Source: Nocardia sp. CDC159 (GTDB taxonomy: Bacteria; Actinomycetota; Actinomycetes; Mycobacteriales; Mycobacteriaceae). From it: DNA of 64,000 nt. How positions within the stretch are numbered: the stretch's first letter is position 1; each line of letters opens with the position of its first letter. The position numbers and the translations under genes were made by a program. Location of the stretch: positions 248,001 through 312,000 of the forward strand of contig NZ_JAMRXH010000007.1 in NCBI RefSeq assembly GCF_023740735.1, in the 5' to 3' direction. Under the pieces are notes generated by a model. The model was not told the DNA's origin. It saw nothing but the letters and a program-made list of their open reading frames with translations, and made no database searches. This document shows, one piece after another, positions 1 to 7,636 of this stretch.

Positions 1-243
1 GACCTTGCCGACCCGCGAGGCCGCCCGCACCGATCCGATGCCGAGCACGATGGTGCAGAAGATGACCGGGGCGATCATCATCTTGATCAGATTGACGAAC
101 ATGGTGCCCAGTTCGCCCACCGACTTGCCGAAGCCCGGCGCCACCAGGCCCACGACCACACCGGCCACCACCGCCACGAGTACGGCGAGGTAGAGCCAAT
201 GGGTGCGGTCGCGTTTGCGCGCCGGTGCGGTGCTGTCGGTCAT
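1..243 (-). CDS. dctA: C4-dicarboxylate:cation symporter (DctA-type), N-terminal part
   Basis: Only the first 81 codons are in the window; the gene continues beyond the left edge. The ATG lies at 243-241. A short basic N-terminus (MTDSTAPARKRDR) is followed by a hydrophobic first membrane helix at about residues 15-36. After it comes a stretch containing GELGTMFVNLIKMMIAP and the start of a second helix, which is the conserved beginning of the dicarboxylate/amino acid:cation symporter family. Proteins of this family import succinate, fumarate or malate with H+ or Na+ across the cytoplasmic membrane. The gene is divergent from a DcuS/CitA-type two-component system starting at 361, the usual partner of such transporters, which favours a C4-dicarboxylate substrate over glutamate. 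Substrate is inferred, not shown. Confidence 0.82.
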   Translation of the reverse strand, partial: MTDSTAPARKRDRTHWLYLAVLVAVVAGVVVGLVAPGFGKSVGELGTMFVNLIKMMIAPVIFCTIVLGIGSVRAASRVGKV

Positions 244-360
244 CGTGTTTACTGCCTCCGGGTACTGCCTGCGTGAGCTGGGCCACGCGTTCGTGAGAAA
301 TCATGACGACTACGGTGACGGCGGTCACTATTTCGTACATTTCGTTCACCGGGAGGACAC
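244..360. promoter_or_regulatory. Divergent dctA / sensor kinase control region
   Basis: This 117-base gap separates two divergent genes and must hold both promoters. It contains a perfect inverted repeat GTGAC-GGCG-GTCAC at 315-328. It also has a direct repeat ATTTCGT at 330-336 and 339-345, nine bases apart and unusually AT-rich for this genome. CitB/DcuR-type regulators are known to bind AT-rich repeated sites, so these are candidate operators for the neighbouring response regulator. A GGGAGG ribosome binding site lies just before the GTG at 361. Confidence 0.45.
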
Positions 361-1932
361 GTGCGGTTCCGACGGCGACAGGGCCTCACCCTGGCCGGGC
401 AGGTCTTCCTCGTGCAACTACTGGTGCTGGTCGCGGTGATCGCCATCGGTGCGACCCTGGCCGTCTGGGAAGTGCGGCGCGAACAGGACGAGGCAACCCG
501 GCAACTGGTCACCGGCATCGCCATCGCGGTCGCGCAGTCGCCCGCCACCATCGCGGCCGTGCACGAACCGAATCCGACCGCGCTGCTGCAGCCGGTGACC
601 GAACGCATTCGCAAGCAGACCCGGGTGGACTTCATCGTGGTCATGGCCCCGGACCGCACCCGCTACACCCACACCCAGCCGGACCGGATCGGAAAGCCCT
701 TCAGCGGCAACATCTATCGCGCCCTGCGCGGGGAGACGTTCACCGAGACCTTCACCGGCACCCTGGGACCGTCCATCCGGGTGGTCACCCCGGTGCGCGA
801 CGAGATCGGCGGCGGCGTGATCGCGCTGGTCTCGGTGGGGGTCACCCGCGCGGCCATCGGCGATCAGGTGGCCGAGCAACTGCCCTTCATATTGGGCGCG
901 GCCGGGGTCGGCCTGGTGCTGGCGACGTTGAGCTCCCTGGCCCTGCGCCGCAGGCTGCTGCGCCAGACCCACGGCCTGGCCCCCGCCCAGCTGCGCGCCC
1001 TCTACGAACATCACGACGCCGTACTGCATTCGGTGCACGAGGGGCTGGTCGTCTTCGATCAGGACGCCGAGGAGGCGGCCGTGGTCAACGACGAGGCCCG
1101 CAAGCTGCTCGAGCTGCCCGACGGGCCGGTGCGCCGCACGGATCTGCCGGTCTCGCTGCGGCGGTTGGGCATGACGGTGATCCGCGACGAGATGCATGTG
1201 ACCGCCGAGCGCGTGCTGGTGGTCAATCAGGACGTGGTCACCTGGTCCGGCCGCCCGCTCGGCACCGTGCTGACCGTGCGCGACCACACCGAATTGCGGG
1301 ACATGATGGGCGAATTGAACTCCATGCGCGGCCTGGCCGATTCGCTGCGCGCGCAGGCCCACGAATCGGCGAACCGGCTGCACACGGTGATCACGATGGT
1401 GGAGCTGGGCCGCCCGCGCGAGGCGGTGGAGTTCGCGACCGCCGAACTGCGGCTGTCGCAGGCGCTCATCGATCGGCTCACCGGCGCCGTGCACGAACCC
1501 GCGCTGGCGGCGCTGCTGCTGGGCAAGGTGGATCAGGCCCTCGAGCGCGGGGTCGAATTGTCGGTGGCCGAGTCGACCGCGCTGGACTCCGCCGCGCCGC
1601 TGAGCCCGCACGAAATGGTCACCCTGGTCGGCAATCTGGTCGACAACGCCCTGGACGCGGTCGCCCAGCGTCCGGACGCCTGGGTGGAGGTGACCGTGCG
1701 TCAGGACGATGCGCAGCTGTATGTCCGCGTCGCCGACAGCGGCGCGGGCATGTCGGAGGAGGTGTTCACCCGCGCGATGGAACGCGGCTATTCGACCAAG
1801 ACCGACCACCAGGGCCTGGGCCTGGCCCTGGTCCGGCGGTTGGTGGCCCGCTACGGCGGCACGCTGGAAGCCGAGCGCACCCCGGAATCGGCGGTGGTCG
1901 TGCGGATTCCGGTGATCGGGGGCCGATCGTGA
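361..1932 (+). CDS. DcuS/CitA-type sensor histidine kinase
   Basis: A 523-residue membrane sensor kinase, expected to sense an external C4-dicarboxylate or citrate and phosphorylate the regulator encoded next. The GTG start is preceded by GGGAGG. A transmembrane helix at about residues 17-37 is followed by a periplasmic single-Cache-type domain (about 40-180), a second helix (about 178-198), and a cytoplasmic PAS domain (about 210-320). The kinase core follows. The phosphoacceptor is probably His334 in the AQAHESANRLH motif typical of the CitA/DcuS class. The ATPase domain shows NLVDNALDAV, DSGAGM and GLGLALVRRL. Its stop overlaps the next start as GTGA, so the two are translationally coupled. 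The ligand is inferred from the divergent dctA. Confidence 0.88.
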   Translation: MRFRRRQGLTLAGQVFLVQLLVLVAVIAIGATLAVWEVRREQDEATRQLVTGIAIAVAQSPATIAAVHEPNPTALLQPVTERIRKQTRVDFIVVMAPDRTRYTHTQPDRIGKPFSGNIYRALRGETFTETFTGTLGPSIRVVTPVRDEIGGGVIALVSVGVTRAAIGDQVAEQLPFILGAAGVGLVLATLSSLALRRRLLRQTHGLAPAQLRALYEHHDAVLHSVHEGLVVFDQDAEEAAVVNDEARKLLELPDGPVRRTDLPVSLRRLGMTVIRDEMHVTAERVLVVNQDVVTWSGRPLGTVLTVRDHTELRDMMGELNSMRGLADSLRAQAHESANRLHTVITMVELGRPREAVEFATAELRLSQALIDRLTGAVHEPALAALLLGKVDQALERGVELSVAESTALDSAAPLSPHEMVTLVGNLVDNALDAVAQRPDAWVEVTVRQDDAQLYVRVADSGAGMSEEVFTRAMERGYSTKTDHQGLGLALVRRLVARYGGTLEAERTPESAVVVRIPVIGGRS

Positions 1933-2621
1933 TCCGGGTCCTGATCGTGGAGGACGAGCCGCGCATCGCCGCCGCGCACCGGTCCTATGTGGAACGGGTG
2001 GAGGGCTTCACACCGGTCGCGGTCGCGCACACCGGCCGCGACGCGCTGCGGGAGGCGGGGCAGGCCACGGCGGCGGGCGCGCCGATCGAACTGGTCCTGA
2101 TGGATATCGGACTGCCCGATATGAGCGGCCTCGAGGTCACCGCGGCGCTGGCACGGCTGCGGCCGCGGCCCGACGTCATCGCCATCACCTCGGCCCGGGA
2201 TCTGGACATGGTGCGGGCCGCGGTGGCCCACGGCGTGGCGTTGTATCTGCTGAAGCCGTTCACCTTCGCGGCCTTTCGCGACAAGCTCGAGCGCTACCGG
2301 GAGTTCCGGACCGCGCTCACGGTCGGTGCGAGCGCGGTCACCCAGCACGACATCGACCGTGCGTTCGGCGCGCTGCGCACGGCGGATCCGAAGGCCACCG
2401 CCCCGAAGGGCATTGCGCCGCAGACCCTCGAGGAGGTCTCGCGGGCGGTCCGGACCGCCGCGGACGGGCTCTCGGCCACCGAAACCGGGCGTGCGGTGGG
2501 CGTCTCGCGCGTCACGGCGTGGCGTTATCTGGAGCGGCTGGCCGACGATGGGGTGGTCGATCGGCGCACCGACTACGGCCGCACCGGCCGTCCCCAGGTG
2601 CGGTATGTGTGGCGGAAGTGA
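1929..2621 (+). CDS. CitB/DcuR-type response regulator
   Basis: A 230-residue transcriptional regulator paired with the kinase just upstream (four-base overlap). The receiver domain (about 1-120) has acidic residues Glu8/Asp9, phosphoacceptor Asp59 in LMDIGLPDMSG, and Lys in YLLKPF. The C-terminal part (about 165-230) carries a helix-turn-helix, TGRAVGVSRVTAWRYLERL, followed by a basic wing ending in QVRYVWRK. This architecture is that of the DctR/CitB/DcuR regulators rather than OmpR or NarL. It probably activates dctA. No hairpin terminator is obvious immediately after the stop. Confidence 0.88.
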   Translation: MIRVLIVEDEPRIAAAHRSYVERVEGFTPVAVAHTGRDALREAGQATAAGAPIELVLMDIGLPDMSGLEVTAALARLRPRPDVIAITSARDLDMVRAAVAHGVALYLLKPFTFAAFRDKLERYREFRTALTVGASAVTQHDIDRAFGALRTADPKATAPKGIAPQTLEEVSRAVRTAADGLSATETGRAVGVSRVTAWRYLERLADDGVVDRRTDYGRTGRPQVRYVWRK

Positions 2622-2934
2622 CGCGGCTTTTCCGAATCGTGTTGGGCTGTATAACATTTGTTCCAGCCCATCGAGGACGCTGGGCGGCAACTGGACAGCG
2701 TCGACATTCGCGCGGCGGGCCCGGGACCCGCGTCGCGACGGTGGGGACCCCGAACCCGTCGAATGTTCGCCTATGGTATGCGGACTCGGGAATCGCCTGT
2801 GCAACAGGTTGAAAACAGGACCCCGAAGTACGTAACGGTTGCCACGTTTGATGGATCCGAGTGGATGTAACGGGCGTAACGTCTGTATAGATTCACTGGC
2901 TACAGGTCAAGGGTACTTTTTTAGCGGGGCAAAC
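2622..2934. other. 313-base gap upstream of alkB with repeated CGTAACG motifs
   Basis: I see no gene in this gap. The reading frame upstream of the chosen alkB start is open but has no bacterial-looking start or homology. The motif CGTAACG occurs at 2831-2837 and 2875-2881, with a one-base variant TGTAACG at 2866-2872. A TATAGA hexamer at 2886-2891 could be a -10 element for alkB, but no good -35 is present. The repeats may be regulator sites. Confidence 0.35.
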
Positions 2935-4098
2935 GTGCAAACGGTCGGCAAACGCTCGGGTTCGCCAGACCCCAAACGACATCTGTGGATGTTGGGGTTG
3001 ATAGCTCCGGGTTGTGCGTTGCTGCCTTCCCAGCTGGTGCTGCACACCGGGTTTCCGGTGTTCTGGTGGATCGGCCCGATCATCGTGTTGATCGTGATCC
3101 CAGTGCTGGACTGGGTGGTGGGGGAGGACGGCACCAACCCTCGGGACGAGGACTACGAACTCCTTTCCAACGACCGGTATTACCGGTGGTGTACATATCT
3201 GTTCCTGCCGATCCAACTGGCCGGATTGTGGATCGCGGCCTACATGTGGTCCGGCGACGAGCTCGCGGTCGTGGACAAGCTGGGGCTGGCGGCCACGCTC
3301 GGATTCGTCAGCGGGATCGGCATCAACGCCGCGCACGAGCTCGGTCACCGGGTCGAGCACATGGAGCGGTGGCTGGCGAAAATCGCGCTGGCGCAGTCGG
3401 GTTACGGCCACTTCTTCGTCGAGCACAACAAGGGGCACCACGCGCGGGTGGCCACGCCGGAGGATCCGGCGAGTGCGCGGCTGGGGGAGTCGCTGTGGGA
3501 ATTCCTGCCGCGCAGCGTGGCGGGCGGGTTCCGGTCCGCGATCCGGATCGAGGGAGATCGGTTGCGGCGCAAGGGACTGCGCTGGTGGAGCCCGCGCAAC
3601 CACATTCTGCAGGCCTGGTCGATGACGCTGGTGCTCTACGCCGCGTTGCTGGTGGCCTTCGGACCGCGGATCCTGCCGTATCTGCTGTTGCAGGCGGTGA
3701 TCGGGGCGGCGCTGCTGGAAACGGTGAACTACGTCGAGCACTACGGGTTGTTGCGGCGCAAGCGGCCCAACGGTTCCTGGGCGCGCTGCTCGCCCGCCGA
3801 CAGCTGGAACAGTGATCGCCTGGTCACCAACATCTTCCTGTTCCATCTGCAGCGGCACAGCGATCATCACGCCAATCCGGGGCGGCGGTACCAGACGCTG
3901 CGCTCGTCGCGAGAAGCACCCCAGCTTCCGGCCGGATATGCCAGCATGATTCTGCTGGCCGCGATACCCCCGCTGTGGCGCTCCGTGATGGACCCGAAGG
4001 TGCTGGCCCACTACGAGGGCGATGTGAGCCAGGCCAATATCGCCCCGCGCAAGCGCAAGCGGATTCTGGCGACCTACGGCGAGGCCGCGCCCGCCTGA
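2935..4098 (+). CDS. alkB: Alkane 1-monooxygenase (AlkB)
   Basis: A 387-residue integral-membrane non-haem di-iron hydroxylase that oxidises medium-chain n-alkanes to 1-alcohols, taking electrons from rubredoxin. The family's histidine boxes are all visible: HELGHR (His134, His138), EHNKGHH, and LQRHSDHH, plus the AlkB-specific NYVEHYG. Hydrophobic helices lie around residues 17-60, 90-130 and 225-265. The GTG at 2935 gives the normal family length; the open frame extends upstream, but that part is not protein-like. In related genomes alkB is followed by two rubredoxin genes and a TetR regulator before ahcY. Here only 94 bases separate alkB from ahcY, and the protein has no fused rubredoxin domain. 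The electron donor must therefore be encoded elsewhere. Confidence 0.93.
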   Translation: MQTVGKRSGSPDPKRHLWMLGLIAPGCALLPSQLVLHTGFPVFWWIGPIIVLIVIPVLDWVVGEDGTNPRDEDYELLSNDRYYRWCTYLFLPIQLAGLWIAAYMWSGDELAVVDKLGLAATLGFVSGIGINAAHELGHRVEHMERWLAKIALAQSGYGHFFVEHNKGHHARVATPEDPASARLGESLWEFLPRSVAGGFRSAIRIEGDRLRRKGLRWWSPRNHILQAWSMTLVLYAALLVAFGPRILPYLLLQAVIGAALLETVNYVEHYGLLRRKRPNGSWARCSPADSWNSDRLVTNIFLFHLQRHSDHHANPGRRYQTLRSSREAPQLPAGYASMILLAAIPPLWRSVMDPKVLAHYEGDVSQANIAPRKRKRILATYGEAAPA

Positions 4099-4130
4099 AG
4101 CGTCAACTCCGCTGTGAGTTCTTCGCCCTT

Positions 4131-4175
4131 GCGTACCGTGTACGCACGATTGGTATTAGTCTCTCTTCGTACACG
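4131..4175 (+). promoter_or_regulatory. Promoter and palindromes upstream of ahcY
   Basis: A perfect palindrome GCGTAC-CGT-GTACGC lies at 4131-4145. A second pair of arms, CGTGTACG (4137-4144) and CGTACACG (4168-4175), is also perfectly inverted with a 23-base centre. A possible promoter overlaps them: TTGCGT at 4129-4134 and TATTAG at 4154-4159 with a 19-base spacer. The arrangement looks like a repressor operator over a -35 region. In relatives a TetR gene lies immediately before ahcY; it is missing here. I saw no recognisable SAH riboswitch. Confidence 0.45.
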
Positions 4176-4192
4176 CCGACCAGGAGAGGCTG

Positions 4193-5668
4193 ATGACGAC
4201 CGCAGTGAGCAGCAAGACGACTGCCGACCACCGCAACGGGATCGATTTCAAGGTGGCGGACCTGTCGCTGGCCGAGTTCGGCCGTAAGGAGATCCGGCTG
4301 GCCGAGCACGAGATGCCCGGTCTGATGGCGTTGCGCCGCGAGTACGCGGAGGTGCAACCGCTGAAGGGGGCCCGCATTTCGGGGTCGCTGCACATGACCG
4401 TGCAGACCGCGGTGCTGATCGAGACCCTGGTCGAGCTGGGGGCGCAGGTGCGTTGGGCCTCCTGCAACATCTTCTCCACCCAGGACCACGCCGCCGCGGC
4501 GGTCGTGGTCGGCCCGCACGGCACTGTGGAGGAGCCCAAGGGTGTGTCGGTGTTCGCCTGGAAGGGCGAGACGCTCGAGGAGTACTGGTGGGCCGCCGAA
4601 CAGATGCTGACCTGGCCGGATGAGCCCGCGAACATGATCCTCGACGACGGCGGCGATGCCACCATGCTGGTGCTGCGCGGTGCGCAGTTCGAGAAGGCGG
4701 GGGTGGTGCCGCCGGAGGACGCGGACCACTCCGCCGAGTACAAGGTGTTCTTGAATCTGCTGCGTGCCAGCCTCGAGGCCGACAAGGGCAAGTGGACCAA
4801 GATCGCCGAGTCGGTCAAGGGCGTCACCGAGGAGACCACCACCGGCGTGCTGCGGCTGTATCAGTTCGCCGCCGCCGGGGAGCTCGCGTTCCCGGCCATC
4901 AATGTCAACGACTCGGTCACCAAGTCCAAGTTCGACAACAAATACGGCACCCGGCATTCGCTCATCGACGGCATCAACCGCGGCACCGATGTGCTGATCG
5001 GCGGCAAGAAGGTGCTGATCTGCGGGTACGGCGATGTCGGCAAGGGCTGTGCGGAATCGCTGGCCGGGCAGGGCGCGCGTGTGCAGGTCACCGAGATCGA
5101 TCCGATCAACGCGTTGCAGGCGCTGATGGACGGATTCGACGTGGTCACCGTCGAGCAGGCCATCGGCGAGGCCGACATCGTGATCACCGCGACCGGTAAC
5201 AAGGACATCATCACCCTCGACCACATGAAGGCGATGAAGGACCAGGCCATCCTGGGCAATATCGGCCACTTCGACAACGAGATCGACATGGCCGCCCTGG
5301 AGCGCTGCGGCGCGACCCGGCTGAACATCAAGCCGCAGGTCGACCTGTGGACGTTCAAGGAGTCGGGTAAGTCGATCATCGTGTTGTCCGAGGGTCGACT
5401 GCTGAACCTGGGCAACGCCACCGGTCACCCGTCGTTCGTGATGTCGAACTCCTTCTCCAACCAGGTCATCGCGCAGATCGAGCTGTGGACCAAGCCGCAG
5501 GAGTACGACAACGAGGTCTACCGCCTGCCGAAGGTGCTCGACGAGAAGGTCGCCAAGATCCACGTCGAGGCGCTCGGCGGCACGCTGACCAAGCTGACCA
5601 AGGACCAGGCCGAGTACATCGGCGTGGACGTCGAGGGTCCGTTCAAACCGGAGCACTACCGCTACTGA
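4193..5668 (+). CDS. ahcY: Adenosylhomocysteinase
   Basis: A 491-residue cytoplasmic NAD-dependent enzyme that hydrolyses S-adenosylhomocysteine to adenosine and homocysteine, relieving product inhibition of methyltransferases. The substrate-binding region contains GSLHMTVQTAVL and the signature CNIFSTQDHAAAA. The NAD-binding Rossmann motif is GYGDVGKGCAESL. The C-terminus ends in the conserved KPEHYRY, supplying the Lys/Tyr that close over NAD of the neighbouring subunit. Length and start (ATG after AGGAGAGG) match actinobacterial homologues. It is followed by a strong hairpin and a convergent gene. Confidence 0.98.
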   Translation: MTTAVSSKTTADHRNGIDFKVADLSLAEFGRKEIRLAEHEMPGLMALRREYAEVQPLKGARISGSLHMTVQTAVLIETLVELGAQVRWASCNIFSTQDHAAAAVVVGPHGTVEEPKGVSVFAWKGETLEEYWWAAEQMLTWPDEPANMILDDGGDATMLVLRGAQFEKAGVVPPEDADHSAEYKVFLNLLRASLEADKGKWTKIAESVKGVTEETTTGVLRLYQFAAAGELAFPAINVNDSVTKSKFDNKYGTRHSLIDGINRGTDVLIGGKKVLICGYGDVGKGCAESLAGQGARVQVTEIDPINALQALMDGFDVVTVEQAIGEADIVITATGNKDIITLDHMKAMKDQAILGNIGHFDNEIDMAALERCGATRLNIKPQVDLWTFKESGKSIIVLSEGRLLNLGNATGHPSFVMSNSFSNQVIAQIELWTKPQEYDNEVYRLPKVLDEKVAKIHVEALGGTLTKLTKDQAEYIGVDVEGPFKPEHYRY

Positions 5669-5683
5669 GCCACGAGCTCGTTT

Positions 5684-5716
5684 CCTGCCGCCGCGGCCCC
5701 GGGCCGCGGCGGCAGG
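5684..5716. terminator. Bidirectional hairpin between ahcY and the phosphodiesterase gene
   Basis: Perfect inverted repeat with 16-base arms at 5684-5699 and 5701-5716 around a single C. It sits between two convergent stop codons (5668 and 5723). There is no long T-run, so it is a GC-rich hairpin terminator typical of actinobacteria. Confidence 0.8.
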
Positions 5717-5722
5717 ACCTTG

Positions 5723-6823
5723 TCACTTCCGATACGACGCGGGCAGGGGCAACCCCTTGCTCTCCAACGCCTTCCGTCCGCGATCCGGATAGTCGGTGAT
5801 GATCCCGTCGACGCCCGTATCCAACTGCGCCGCGATCGTCGCCTCGTCGTTGAGCGTCCACGGCACCACCTTCAGTCCCTTGGCGTGCGCCTTGCGCACG
5901 TATTCGGCATCGGCGGTGAAGCGGAAGCCGGGCTCGCCGAACTTGGCCGGGCTGTTCTCCGCGGGCACATAACTCGGCGAGGAGACGTTCGCCCCGAGCG
6001 CCGCGATCGCGCCCAGCGGATCGTCGACATGGTCCTCGTAGCGCACCGGGCCCAGCCAGCGGCTGCCCGCCTTGAAGGTGGTCTCGTCGTAGAGCGCCAC
6101 CGTCGGGATCGCCGCATTCTTCGCCTTCACCAGCGGCAGACTGGACCAGTCGAAGCTCTGGATCTCCACCTTGTCGGCGGCCCCCGCCCGGTTCACCGCG
6201 TCGAGAATGACGTCGACGAATTCCTGCGGCGCGGCGGTCTGCTCGGGATGTTCCGCCTCGATCTTGGTCTCGATGTTGTAGCGGATCGTCTCGAACGCGC
6301 CCGGATAACTCTTCACCAGATCGAACAATTCCGGCAGGCGGGCGATTCGATTGTTCGGAACCGACTGCTGTCCCGGGAAGTTCGGCAGCGTCTTCGAGCA
6401 GTTCACCGTGCGGACCTGGTCATAACTGAGCTCATGGAGCAGTTTGCCGACATAGGGAAATTGCGGATCGTTCGCGAACGCGGGCGCGGTATCGGTGCAC
6501 TTGTCCGCCTGGATTTTCGGATCGTGCCAGATCACCGGCACCCGGTCGGCGGTGAGGACGATGTCCAGCTCCAGCGTGCTGACGCCGAGTTCCAGCGAAT
6601 GCGCGTAGGCCGCCAGGGATTCCTCGGTCAGCAGGCCGCGGCCGCCGCGATGGGACTGCAGATCGATCGCGCGCTGCGAATCCAGCGCGGGCGCACCGCT
6701 CGTGGTGGTCGAACTCGAGGTGTCCTCACCCCCGCCGAAGGCGGTTACCGCGGTTAGAGCAATCATGCAGCTCGCAGCGGAGATGGCCCACCGCAGCCGT
6801 TTCCTCTCGGGTTTACTGGTCAT
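5723..6823 (-). CDS. Secreted glycerophosphodiester phosphodiesterase family protein
   Basis: A 366-residue exported GDPD that would release glycerol-3-phosphate from glycerophosphodiesters. The catalytic core begins with LQSHRGGRGLLTEESLAAY, continues with LELDIVLTADRVPVIWHDP (the metal-binding Glu/Asp and second His), and includes ETKIEAEHPE and the late NDEATIAAQLDTGVDGIITDYPD motif. The start ATG at 6823 gives a basic N-terminus (MTSKPERKRLRW) and a hydrophobic signal segment. The signal ends in LTAVTAFGGGEDTSSS, which looks like a lipoprotein signal except that Phe stands where the lipobox Cys would be. The protein is therefore probably cut by signal peptidase I or kept as an anchor. Mycobacteria have no such gene between ahcY and tmk. 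Confidence 0.88.
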   Translation of the reverse strand: MTSKPERKRLRWAISAASCMIALTAVTAFGGGEDTSSSTTTSGAPALDSQRAIDLQSHRGGRGLLTEESLAAYAHSLELGVSTLELDIVLTADRVPVIWHDPKIQADKCTDTAPAFANDPQFPYVGKLLHELSYDQVRTVNCSKTLPNFPGQQSVPNNRIARLPELFDLVKSYPGAFETIRYNIETKIEAEHPEQTAAPQEFVDVILDAVNRAGAADKVEIQSFDWSSLPLVKAKNAAIPTVALYDETTFKAGSRWLGPVRYEDHVDDPLGAIAALGANVSSPSYVPAENSPAKFGEPGFRFTADAEYVRKAHAKGLKVVPWTLNDEATIAAQLDTGVDGIITDYPDRGRKALESKGLPLPASYRK

Positions 6824-6910
6824 TCCGGACACCCTAGCGATCGAAGGGCAACAAATACTGTCGCGCGGGTGACCGATCCGGTTCGGCGGCGAGCGTCTAA
6901 CCTGGTGCGC

Positions 6911-7558
6911 ATGGGTGCGTTGGTGGCGGTTGAGGGGCTCGACGGCGCGGGTAAGCGCACACTGATCGACGCCGTCGTCGCGGGGCTGGCCGAGCGCGGC
7001 CTGCGCGTCGCGGGGCTGGCCTTTCCCCGCTACGGACGGTCGGTGCACGCGGATCTGGCGGCCGAGGCGCTGCGCGGGAGGCACGGCGATCTGGCCGCGT
7101 CGGTGAATGCGATGGCCCTTTTGTTCGCACTGGATCGGGCCGGGTCGCGCGACGAGCTGGCGAAGCTGTTGGCCGACAACGATATTGTGCTGCTGGATCG
7201 CTATGTGGCCTCGAATGTCGCCTACAACGCGGCGCGAACCGACCAGTCCGCTGACGGGGAAATCGCTTCCTGGGTGACGGAATTGGAATTCGGGCGATTC
7301 CAGATGCCGGTGCCGGATCTGCAGGTGCTGTTGGACGTCCCCACCGAACTCGCGGCCGAACGGGCACGTCGGCGCGGTGAACTCGACACCGCCCGCGGCC
7401 TGGACGCTTACGAACGGGACAACGGGCTGCAGGAGCGCACCGCGGCGGTCTATCGTGTGTTGGCCGAAACGCATTGGCACGGATCGTGGTGGGTCCATCG
7501 GCCGCATGACGATCCGGCAACGCTTACCGCGCGCCTGGCGGAAAAGGTTGCCCTATAG
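6911..7558 (+). CDS. tmk: Thymidylate kinase
   Basis: A 215-residue dTMP kinase making dTDP for DNA synthesis. The P-loop GLDGAGKRT (residues 9-17) and the FPRYG substrate-loop motif are clear, as are LDRYVASNVAYNAAR (DRY motif) and the lid region ERARRRGELDTARGLDAYE. I chose ATG 6911 rather than GTG 6869 because the sequence MGALVAVEGLDGAGKRT matches the mycobacterial N-terminus. A TAACCT hexamer at 6898-6903 ends seven bases before it, so the mRNA is probably leaderless. In the mycobacterial order it lies between ahcY and mtrA. Confidence 0.95.
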   Translation: MGALVAVEGLDGAGKRTLIDAVVAGLAERGLRVAGLAFPRYGRSVHADLAAEALRGRHGDLAASVNAMALLFALDRAGSRDELAKLLADNDIVLLDRYVASNVAYNAARTDQSADGEIASWVTELEFGRFQMPVPDLQVLLDVPTELAAERARRRGELDTARGLDAYERDNGLQERTAAVYRVLAETHWHGSWWVHRPHDDPATLTARLAEKVAL

Positions 7559-7636
7559 GGTTGGATGTGCGTCGGTAATGTACCAGTGTTGGCGTGGTTG
7601 CCCGTTTCGAGCCGGAGAGATGACACCATAGTAGTT

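Noticed and set aside
418..1809. A 463-codon frame antisense to the sensor kinase
   Set aside because: His/Gln/Arg-rich shadow of a well-supported kinase.
2787..2809. GGGAAT followed by GTT upstream of alkB as a SigH promoter
   Set aside because: The spacer is 14 bases instead of about 18.
2839..2934. An upstream extension of AlkB by 32 codons
   Set aside because: The extension is Gly/Cys/Asn-rich and unlike AlkB N-termini. GTG 2935 gives the family length.
4099..4192. An SAH riboswitch before ahcY
   Set aside because: The gap is only 94 bases and I could not fit the conserved core and pseudoknot of the SAH riboswitch. The palindromes look like protein sites.
6824..7507. Upstream extension of the phosphodiesterase frame over tmk
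   Set aside because: The ATG at 6823 begins a normal signal peptide; the extension is antisense to tmk.
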